From positions 1 through 5,962 of the forward strand of contig JAJYJL010000578.1 in the NCBI GenBank assembly GCA_021789565.1: DNA of 5,962 nucleotides, in the 5' to 3' direction. Numbering within the stretch: position 1 is the first letter of the stretch; each line of letters begins with the position of its first letter. Below, piece by piece: positions 1-4,945 of this stretch. The position numbers and the translations under genes are program-made. The notes under the pieces were generated by a model. The model worked only from the letters and a program-made list of their open reading frames with translations. It did not search any database and was not told the DNA's origin. This DNA comes from Acidobacteriota bacterium. GTDB lineage: Bacteria > Acidobacteriota > Terriglobia > UBA7540.

Positions 1-267
1 AGAAGTGCGCGGTGCCTGGCTGTGGAGTGGGGCAAACACAACATCACGGTGAACGCCGTCGCGCCCACGTTTATCCATACTCCCGGCACCGAAGAGGCGC
101 TGGCGAACCCGGCATTCCGCGCCGACACCATCGAGCGCATCGCGGCGCTGCACCGGATCGGCGAGCCGATGGAAGTTACCGGAGCGGTGGTCTTCCTGGC
201 ATCGCCTGCGGCGTCGCTAATCACCGGCCACACCATCCTGATCGACGGAGGCTGGACGGCGCGCTAG
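1..267 (+). CDS. Short-chain dehydrogenase/reductase (SDR), C-terminal fragment
   Basis: The frame is open from the left edge (first residues RSARCLAVEWGKHNITVN) to a TAG stop, so this is the last 88 residues of a gene starting outside the window. The GTG at 22 lies inside conserved sequence (the Val of LAVEW) and is not the start. What is seen: NAVAPTFIHTPG matches the SDR NxVxPGxxxT segment after the active site, and FLASPAASLITGHTILIDGGW matches the classical FabG-like C-terminus that closes the NAD(P)H-binding Rossmann fold. The catalytic Tyr-x-x-x-Lys and the glycine-rich cofactor motif would lie upstream and cannot be checked. Family members are cytosolic oxidoreductases acting on alcohols, sugars or 3-oxoacyl thioesters; the substrate cannot be told from this fragment. 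It converges on the hemoglobin gene with 76 bases between the stops and no clear terminator hairpin there. Confidence 0.93.
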   Translation, partial: RSARCLAVEWGKHNITVNAVAPTFIHTPGTEEALANPAFRADTIERIAALHRIGEPMEVTGAVVFLASPAASLITGHTILIDGGWTAR

Positions 268-343
268 ACCTTAGGGTTGGCAGGTGGCATTCGTCGTGGC
301 ATGAACCGTCCCACACTTTCACATCAGAACTGGTCTTGCGCGT

Positions 344-733
344 TCACGCTTCCACGATGTCACCCCTGTAACGCTCAAAAATCGCGAGAAATTCCTCTTT
401 CTCTTTAGCGGGAACTTTGAGGTGATCGAGGGCATCGGCAGTGTGCCGGATGCAGGCTTCCCATTCGCCAGTCGTGATGCCAAGTCCGCCGTGGGCCGCC
501 TTCATTTCGCGGCCAAAGTACTTGCACGGCCCGCCGGAGAGTTCGCACATCTGGCTAATGAGCAGCTCACGGCCCCGCTGTGTAGAGTCGAGACTACGGC
601 CGCCTCCGAATCGGGCAAACATGGGATCTGCCCGCAGGCGGCGGAGGAATTCATCAACGATTGCCGCAACGGCACCATAACCACCAAGCCGTTCGTAGAG
701 TGTTTGCCTTGATTCTGGTGCTTTAGCTTGCAC
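344..733 (-). CDS. Group 1 truncated hemoglobin
   Basis: A 129-residue cytosolic heme protein, full length for truncated (2-on-2) hemoglobins, which bind O2 or NO and often serve NO detoxification or oxygen chemistry. Seen: TLYERLGGYGAVAAIVDEF (residues 11-29) is the N-terminal A/B-helix signature; GGP at 67-69 and the following Tyr72 precede the heme pocket; His81 in KAAHGGLGIT is the expected proximal (F8) heme ligand. Aligned by eye to the Mycobacterium tuberculosis trHbN sequence, position B10 is Leu30 instead of Tyr. Cys63 and Cys70 flank the glycine turn (QMCELSGGPC), a pattern I recall from a proteobacterial/acidobacterial subgroup. The start is GTG at 733: an in-frame TAA lies 15 bases upstream of it, AAAGGGG sits 7 bases before it, and the first internal Met (28-DPM region) would cut into the fold. 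It is divergent from the phospholipase B-like gene. Confidence 0.93.
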   Translation of the reverse strand: MQAKAPESRQTLYERLGGYGAVAAIVDEFLRRLRADPMFARFGGGRSLDSTQRGRELLISQMCELSGGPCKYFGREMKAAHGGLGITTGEWEACIRHTADALDHLKVPAKEKEEFLAIFERYRGDIVEA

Positions 734-740
734 AGGATCG

Positions 741-747
741 CCCCTTT
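741..747 (-). promoter_or_regulatory. Ribosome binding site of the truncated hemoglobin gene
   Basis: On the - strand AAAGGGG stands 7 bases upstream of the GTG at 733-731. With the in-frame TAA a few codons further upstream, it fixes GTG as the start. Confidence 0.6.
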
Positions 748-759
748 CTTATCCCGCGG

Positions 760-788
760 ATATTGGCCCAGATCAACAGTGGCGTCAA
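760..788 (-). promoter_or_regulatory. Candidate sigma-70-type promoter of the truncated hemoglobin gene
   Basis: On the - strand TTGACG (788-783; 5 of 6 to the -35 consensus) is followed after exactly 17 bases by CAATAT (765-760; only 3 of 6 to the -10 consensus). Transcription would begin near 753 and leave a leader of about 20 bases holding the AAAGGGG site. The -35 hexamer lies between, and partly inside, two AGTGGCG repeats, so a regulator bound there would compete with polymerase. The weak -10 keeps confidence low. Confidence 0.3.
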
Positions 789-799
789 GTGGCGCCACT
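778..799. repeat. AGTGGCG direct repeat and 12-base palindrome, candidate operator
   Basis: AGTGGCG occurs at 778-784 and 788-794, one helical turn (10 bases) apart. The second copy forms the left half of the perfect palindrome AGTGGCGCCACT at 788-799. The same core recurs as CCACT at 835-839 and AGTGG at 870-874, so the 176-base divergent region holds five copies of a pentamer. The repeats are seen directly; their role as protein-binding sites is inferred from symmetry, spacing and overlap with the hemoglobin promoter candidate. No known regulator motif was recognised. Confidence 0.45.
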
Positions 800-868
800 C
801 TCAAGGCCGACAGCGGCATCTGCTGAACGATCCACCACTGTTTTTCCTGCTTTTCCTCTAAGGACTTT

Positions 869-879
869 GAGTGGTACTC
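869..879. repeat. Small inverted repeat GAGT-GGT-ACTC upstream of the phospholipase B-like gene
   Basis: GAGT and ACTC face each other across three bases, and the left arm includes a further AGTGG. It lies about 30 bases before the ATG at 910 and overlaps a weak -35-like TTGAGT (867-872), which is 17 bases from a poor -10-like TATCTG (890-895). It could be a binding half of the same regulator as the 778-799 repeats; this is conjecture. Confidence 0.25.
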
Positions 880-899
880 TAGCCTGCATTATCTGGATC

Positions 900-905
900 G
901 GAGGG
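900..905 (+). promoter_or_regulatory. Ribosome binding site of the phospholipase B-like gene
   Basis: GGAGGG ends 4 bases before the ATG at 910. It supports that ATG, which also places the twin-arginine signal at the extreme N-terminus. Confidence 0.7.
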
Positions 906-909
906 AAGT

Positions 910-2337
910 ATGCATCGACGAGCATTCATCAAAAGTTCTCTGGCCGGCCTCAGCGGCGCCCTGCTGCTGGATGTGTCCTGCAATTCCGCCACCCATCAGA
1001 CAAAGCCTGATGCGCGCTTGAAAGGAGCGTTCCGTAGTCCGGAAAGAAATGGATGGACGTTCGTGCACCTGGAAGGCACGCCCGCGGAAATCGGTTATCA
1101 GCACGGCTATCTGCTGGCAGACAGAATCGAAGACACCTCCAAGGTCACGGTCCTGGAGCAGACTCACGGCAAAAAATTCGGATGGGATTTCTATCGCGAT
1201 GCCGCGAAGAACATGTTGTGGCCAAAGATCGAGGCGGAGTATCGCGAAGAACTACAGGGCATCGCTGATGGCTTGCGCGCTCATGGGAGCAAGCTCGACC
1301 TCTGGGACGTGGTGGCGCTGAATGCTGCCATGGAATGGGGTTACTACGTGAAGGAGTACGACAAAACCCACAAGACTGAGAAGTCTGCTGAACTGGCCGT
1401 GCCCGAGCATTGCAGCGCCTTTGCCGCGACCGGCAGTTATACAAAGGACGGCAAGATCGTCATCGCACACAACTGCTGGACCCAGTATCTGGACGGATCC
1501 CGGTGGACCATCATCTTCGATATTGTTCCGTCGCATGGTTATCGGATTCTGATGGACGGCTTTCCCGGCTTTATCCACAGCGGTGATGATTTCGGAATTA
1601 ACTCTGCGGGATTGGCCATCACGGAAACAACCATCTCCGGCTTTTCCGGCTACGATCCCTCAGGCATTCCAGAATTTGTGCGCGCACGCAAGGGCATGCA
1701 GTATTCAAAATCCATCGACGACTACGTCCGCATCATGAAAGAGGGGAACAACGGCGGGTATGCCAACAATTGGTTGATTGCCGACCATAAGACCAATGAA
1801 GTCGCGGACCTGGAACTGGGGCTGAAAAATGTCAACCTTTGGCGGACCAAAGACGGCTGCTTTGTGGGCTCTAACTTCCCGGTCAGCCACAAACTTGCCA
1901 GCGAGGAAACCAACTTTGACCTCAATGACATGGGCGCCAGCGCCAACGCGCGGCACGTGCGCTGGAACCAGTTGATGGCCGAAAACAAGGGCAAGATTGA
2001 CATGGCCATGGCCCAGAAGTTTCTGGGCGACCATTACGACACGCACGATAAGAAGGAAGAGCCCGACGAGCGCACACTGTGCGGCCACATTGACCTGTCG
2101 CCTCGAGGGTCGGGCTCCTGGCAGCGGCCCTTTGGCCCCGCTGGCGCTGTGCAAAACAAGGGCGCAGACGCGGCGATGATCGAAAAGATGGCACTCACCG
2201 CCTCCGCCGGCCACTGTTGTGGCATCGACTTCAATGCTGCCGAGCACCTGAAAAATCACCCTGAGTTCGACTGGCAGGCGCCCTTACTTCGCAACATGCC
2301 TTCGAAACCCTGGACAATGTTCTCCATTGGAAGTTGA
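910..2337 (+). CDS. Exported phospholipase B-like Ntn hydrolase (Cys nucleophile)
   Basis: A 475-residue protein. Residues 1-20 form a Tat-type signal (HRRAFIKSS, then a hydrophobic stretch). Cys24 in DVSC resembles a lipobox, but Asp at -3 is atypical, so lipidation is doubtful. The body resembles the eukaryotic phospholipase B-like family (PLBD1/PLBD2, Pfam Phospholip_B): HCSAF at 167-171, AHNCW at 186-190 (AHNTW in PLBDs), GFPGFIHSGDDFGINSAGLA at 217-236 followed by the TETTI segment, and NNGGYANNWLIAD at 280-292. In that family a precursor cleaves itself before the Cys, which becomes the N-terminal nucleophile; here Cys168 is the candidate, giving fragments of 167 (including the signal) and 308 residues. 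The family hydrolyses amide or acyl-ester bonds, and the substrate here is unknown. At 475 residues it is shorter than the animal proteins (about 550-590). The alternative annotation is a C45-type autoproteolytic acyltransferase/hydrolase, the same fold class. It appears monocistronic, divergent from the hemoglobin gene and convergent with the GYD gene. Confidence 0.85.
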   Translation: MHRRAFIKSSLAGLSGALLLDVSCNSATHQTKPDARLKGAFRSPERNGWTFVHLEGTPAEIGYQHGYLLADRIEDTSKVTVLEQTHGKKFGWDFYRDAAKNMLWPKIEAEYREELQGIADGLRAHGSKLDLWDVVALNAAMEWGYYVKEYDKTHKTEKSAELAVPEHCSAFAATGSYTKDGKIVIAHNCWTQYLDGSRWTIIFDIVPSHGYRILMDGFPGFIHSGDDFGINSAGLAITETTISGFSGYDPSGIPEFVRARKGMQYSKSIDDYVRIMKEGNNGGYANNWLIADHKTNEVADLELGLKNVNLWRTKDGCFVGSNFPVSHKLASEETNFDLNDMGASANARHVRWNQLMAENKGKIDMAMAQKFLGDHYDTHDKKEEPDERTLCGHIDLSPRGSGSWQRPFGPAGAVQNKGADAAMIEKMALTASAGHCCGIDFNAAEHLKNHPEFDWQAPLLRNMPSKPWTMFSIGS

Positions 2338-2373
2338 GCAAAGCCGGCCTCAGCATCAGTAAGAGTTACACGA

Positions 2374-2389
2374 CGCAGGAACCCTTGCG
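2374..2389. repeat. Short imperfect hairpin after the phospholipase B-like gene
   Basis: CGCAGG can pair with CCTTGCG-side bases (six pairs including one G-T wobble) around a four-base AACC loop. It lies 36 bases past the TGA stop and just before the stronger hairpin at 2399-2417. It is weak alone and may be chance. Confidence 0.2.
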
Positions 2390-2398
2390 ACGCGGAGT

Positions 2399-2417
2399 GC
2401 GGCCCCATCAGGGCCGC
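2399..2417. terminator. GC-rich hairpin between convergent genes, possible terminator
   Basis: GCGGCCC (2399-2405) and GGGCCGC (2411-2417) form a perfect 7-base-pair stem around the loop CATCA. It sits 61 bases after the stop of the phospholipase B-like gene and 85 bases beyond the stop of the convergent GYD gene, where a shared terminator is expected. Neither side has a run of T or A, so it is not a canonical intrinsic terminator; it could still act as a pause or 3'-end stabilising structure. The hairpin is seen, the function inferred. Confidence 0.35.
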
Positions 2418-2502
2418 CGCTCATCGCCTCGAATAGAAGCCGAAGCGTTTCCCACTCAACTTCGCAAGGAAGGTGAAGGTCCGTTTCTCTGATGTTTTCA
2501 GG

Positions 2503-2823
2503 CTACTGGCCCGGTCCGCGATACTTCACGCTCTTCTTAACGGCCTGATCAGCTTCTTCAATCGTAAGCAGCGGTGTGGTGCTTGTACGAGCCAGACCTG
2601 TGGAACACGCTGCCATGCCAACTGCCGCTACAGTTGCATTGTCCGGAGCATCAACAATCAGCACCACGTCTTGGTCTCCAAAGGAATAATAGATGGCGTC
2701 GAGTTTGGCCCCAACACTTGCCAGAGCTTTCTCGAGCGCTGCTTTTCGCCCCGAAGCCTTGTCTTTGGTCACTCCCTTGAACCCTTCAGCCGAATAGGTT
2801 GCCTGAATGAGATACTTTGCCAT
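2503..2823 (-). CDS. GYD-domain protein, small ferredoxin-like fold protein
   Basis: A 106-residue protein of the GYD family (Pfam GYD), small alpha/beta proteins of unknown biochemical function often annotated as hypothetical. Seen: MAKYLIQATYSAEGFKGV at the N-terminus, the central FGDQDVVLIVDAPDNATVAA (residues 48-67) in the place of the family's G-x-Y-D-vv segment, and a C-terminal TPLLTIEEADQAV helix. Asp51-Gln52-Asp52-53 region replaces the eponymous Gly-Tyr-Asp, so the signature is only partly kept. The ATG at 2823 is chosen over in-frame ATGs at 2838 and further upstream because GGAGGAG precedes it closely and family proteins start at this point (M-x-K-Y-x-x-x-x-x-Y). No signal peptide, so cytosolic. 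It lies 102 bases downstream of the FGE/hydrolase fusion gene on the same strand; a palindrome in that gap may mark its own promoter region. Confidence 0.85.
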   Translation of the reverse strand: MAKYLIQATYSAEGFKGVTKDKASGRKAALEKALASVGAKLDAIYYSFGDQDVVLIVDAPDNATVAAVGMAACSTGLARTSTTPLLTIEEADQAVKKSVKYRGPGQ

Positions 2824-2826
2824 GGG

Positions 2827-2833
2827 CTCCTCC
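2827..2833 (-). promoter_or_regulatory. Ribosome binding site of the GYD gene
   Basis: GGAGGAG on the - strand ends 3 bases before the ATG at 2823 (5 bases counted from the GGAGG core). It selects this ATG over the upstream in-frame ATG at 2838, which overlaps the site's own leader. Confidence 0.65.
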
Positions 2834-2896
2834 GACATGGAAAAGACGTTAACTGATGGTCCCAAGTCTATCAGAGTTCAAAGCCTTCAACACGGG

Positions 2897-2908
2897 AACT
2901 CGCGAGTT
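2897..2908. repeat. 12-base perfect palindrome AACTCGCGAGTT
   Basis: A perfect dyad in the 102-base gap between the fusion gene and the GYD gene, 17 bases past the fusion gene's stop and about 75 bases upstream of the GYD start. Position and symmetry suit an operator for the GYD gene. It has no U-tract and is short for a terminator stem. No convincing -35/-10 pair was found beside it. Confidence 0.35.
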
Positions 2909-2925
2909 GTCAGGTGCGGCAAGGA

Positions 2926-4797
2926 TCAGCGGCACGGCCCCAGGAAATGCGCCAGCCATTCCATGGCCCGCCAGACGGCTTCCGGCGTGGGCATGTGCCC
3001 CTTGTGATGGTTGAAGTAGCCGATGTTCTCAGGCTTGCGGTAAAGATGGTAAACCTGGCGCGCGGCGTTAATGTAATACCAGCTCTTCGCGGTATCATAC
3101 GTGTCGCCGCCGATCAAAAGAAACGGCCGGGGCGCAATGAGGCCGATGAGCTCATGCTGGTCTGTTCCCTCGTCCACCTTGTCGATGCACTCGCCAAAGT
3201 ACCAGTAGTCGTCGTAATTCGAAAAGGAAAGGCCAATTCCCAGTTCGTTTGAGACCACGGCGGTGATTCGGGGCTCAAACGCCGCTGCGTACAGTGCCAT
3301 TTTTCCGCCCAGCGAATGGCCAATGATGCCGATACGGTCGCGGTCGACTTCCGGCAGGGTGTAGAGGTAGTCGAGCAGGCGATGTGCATCCCACACCCAT
3401 TTGCCGAGGCCCGTGCAATGAGGATGTCGCATTTTCAGGTTAGCGACGGCTTCCGAGTACCACTCTCCGTAACTTTCGCCAAACCATCGAATAGCCACTG
3501 CAATGTAGCCTTTCTGCACGGCCATGTAGGCATAAGAATCAACGCCCATCCCCATAAAATGACGTCCCGAGAGGTCTCGGCCCGCCGGGGTGTCCACGTC
3601 GTAGAACGGCACAATCACCACCGGGCGCGGGCGTTGAAGGTCGCTCGCGGGCATCATCACAAGAATCTTTTCCCACCAGTCCGCTTCCACCTGGAGATAC
3701 ATGAGGCGGGCGGTGTAATTCTGGTCTTTGACCGTCTCAACGAGCCGTGTTTGAGGAGAAGGAGGGTTCGTTTCCATTGAGCCGAGCAGCTTGAGCCATT
3801 TTGACTGGATGCGCTCGCGACGGGCCTTCCATTCCGAAACTGAAGTTGCTCCGGCAACGAGTGAGGACAGTGTGCCCATTGATGTTTCATAACCGGAAGG
3901 CGGATTGTTGTAAGGCTTGAACCAGTCCGGCGATTGCTGCGAAGGCGGCAGAACAGGACGGGGCGCCGCTGTCCGGCAGATTCTGAATCCGGTGAATCGA
4001 CTCTTGTAAGACGGCTCGATAGACGACCGGTATCCGCGGGCCCACTGTGACGTGGTGCTGATGAACGAGCCGCCTCGAACGATTCGAGCCAGTCCGCGCA
4101 ACGGCCCGGCAGGATTGTACGAGGCCTGAGGTGACTGCTCAGGATTGAAGTAATCACTGGTCCATTCCCAGACGTTCCCGAACATGTCGCAGAGTCCCAG
4201 TGAATTGGGAGGGTAGCCCCCTACGGCCCTCGTGCCCTCGTCCTGCAAGTCTTTCACCAATCGCATGACGTCTTTGGTGTCTGAGGTGCCCAGGTTGGCG
4301 GCGCCGGCACTTCCCTTCATGCCAGGCGCGGGCCCTGCCGCATGGGTCCACTCAGCATCGGTGGGAAGCCGAAATCCATTCCGGCTGACATCACAGAAGC
4401 CGGTTTCAAGGTTGTAGCAGGCGTCAAGGTGCTCACGCAGGCTCCGCAGGTTGCAGTAACGAATCGCCTCCCACCAACTCACAGTCTCAACGGGTAGATC
4501 AGCGCCCCTATGGAAGGAAGGGTTATAACCCATAATCTCTTCGAACTCCCTCTGAGTAAGCTCCTTCGAAGCGATGAGAAACTTTCCAATGGTGACGGTT
4601 ACAGGGACCTTGGTCAGTTCGTCGCTAACCTGATAGCTTCTGCCGGGAACTTCAACCCATCCGCTGGTTGAGGCGCCGGCCTGATCAAGCTCTGCCGAAC
4701 TCTCCGCTGCATCAGCATTGCGGGTTCCATGGCCCAGGCTCGTGATCAACGTTCCTGCCCCGAGCACTGAATTTTTAAGGAATTTCCGCCTTTCCAT
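2926..4797 (-). CDS. Tat-exported fusion of FGE-sulfatase-like domain and alpha/beta hydrolase
   Basis: 623 residues from ATG 4797; GTG at 4800 is in frame, but AAGGAGG is only 1 base from it and 4 from the ATG. Residues 1-31 are a Tat signal (ERRKFLKNS, then a hydrophobic stretch ending near ADAAES). Residues ~46-277 form an FGE/SUMF1-type domain: RLPTDAEW (143-150), GNVWEW (207-212), RGGS (241-244), GFR near 270. In formylglycine-generating enzymes two cysteines follow RGGS; here those positions are Ser247 and Trp252 by eye alignment, so sulfatase activation is unlikely. A proline-rich linker (~278-305) leads to an alpha/beta hydrolase (~306-623) of the dienelactone hydrolase/acetyl xylan esterase type: GHSLGGK with Ser495 as nucleophile, Asp565 in GGDTYD, His601 in HHKGH. 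The intact-looking triad suggests an exported esterase; its substrate is unknown, and the FGE-like part may bind substrate or partner. It lies between the PAF-acetylhydrolase-like and GYD genes on the same strand. Confidence 0.88.
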   Translation of the reverse strand: MERRKFLKNSVLGAGTLITSLGHGTRNADAAESSAELDQAGASTSGWVEVPGRSYQVSDELTKVPVTVTIGKFLIASKELTQREFEEIMGYNPSFHRGADLPVETVSWWEAIRYCNLRSLREHLDACYNLETGFCDVSRNGFRLPTDAEWTHAAGPAPGMKGSAGAANLGTSDTKDVMRLVKDLQDEGTRAVGGYPPNSLGLCDMFGNVWEWTSDYFNPEQSPQASYNPAGPLRGLARIVRGGSFISTTSQWARGYRSSIEPSYKSRFTGFRICRTAAPRPVLPPSQQSPDWFKPYNNPPSGYETSMGTLSSLVAGATSVSEWKARRERIQSKWLKLLGSMETNPPSPQTRLVETVKDQNYTARLMYLQVEADWWEKILVMMPASDLQRPRPVVIVPFYDVDTPAGRDLSGRHFMGMGVDSYAYMAVQKGYIAVAIRWFGESYGEWYSEAVANLKMRHPHCTGLGKWVWDAHRLLDYLYTLPEVDRDRIGIIGHSLGGKMALYAAAFEPRITAVVSNELGIGLSFSNYDDYWYFGECIDKVDEGTDQHELIGLIAPRPFLLIGGDTYDTAKSWYYINAARQVYHLYRKPENIGYFNHHKGHMPTPEAVWRAMEWLAHFLGPCR

Positions 4798-4801
4798 CAC
4801 T

Positions 4802-4808
4802 CCTCCTT
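4802..4808 (-). promoter_or_regulatory. Ribosome binding site deciding the start of the fusion gene
   Basis: A full AAGGAGG on the - strand. It lies 1 base from the in-frame GTG (4800) and 4 bases from the adjacent ATG (4797). The usual spacing favours the ATG, shortening the protein by one residue. Confidence 0.75.
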
Positions 4809-4857
4809 ATCTTCTGTTTCCTGAGGGAAGGAACCACACCCCTCGCACGCCGTGTGA

Positions 4858-4863
4858 ATCATA
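4858..4863 (-). promoter_or_regulatory. Candidate -10 element upstream of the fusion gene
   Basis: TATGAT on the - strand matches the -10 consensus at 5 of 6 positions and would give a leader of roughly 50 bases to the ATG at 4797. No good -35 hexamer is found 16-18 bases upstream; TTGAAC at 4881-4876 is only 12 bases away. Transcription by read-through from the upstream hydrolase gene is equally possible. Confidence 0.25.
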
Positions 4864-4945
4864 CCGCAGACCCGGGTTCAATGTATCAGCCGAATGATAT
4901 CCGAGAACTGAAGAGTGCAAACACCACTTGGAAATACAGATCGGT

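Noticed and set aside
22..267. GTG at 22 as the start of a short 81-residue SDR-like gene
   Set aside because: The codon encodes the conserved Val of LAVEW and the frame is open to base 1; an 81-residue SDR would lack the cofactor and catalytic motifs.
268..343. Terminator between the converging SDR and hemoglobin genes
   Set aside because: No stem of six or more pairs followed by a T-run was found in these 76 bases on either strand.
867..895. Promoter TTGAGT-N17-TATCTG for the phospholipase B-like gene
   Set aside because: Spacing is right, but the -10 matches only 3 of 6 positions and the start would lie almost on the ribosome site; kept only as a remark under the 869-879 repeat.
1705..2259. 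184-codon open frame on the - strand
   Set aside because: Lies wholly antisense to the phospholipase B-like gene, shows no recognisable domain, and is explained by codon bias in the real gene.
2807..3007. Small + strand open frame spanning the gap between the GYD and fusion genes
   Set aside because: It overlaps both genes antisense, has low-complexity shadow composition and no ribosome site.
3657..4157. 166-codon open frame on the - strand and a 154-codon frame on the + strand at 3316-3780
   Set aside because: Both overlap the fusion gene, are rich in Arg/Ser/His/Pro as shadow frames are, and have no family resemblance or ribosome site.
4870..4877. Palindrome ACCCGGGT upstream of the fusion gene
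   Set aside because: Eight-base GC-rich palindromes are expected by chance at this composition; no T-run or neighbouring repeat supports a terminator or operator.
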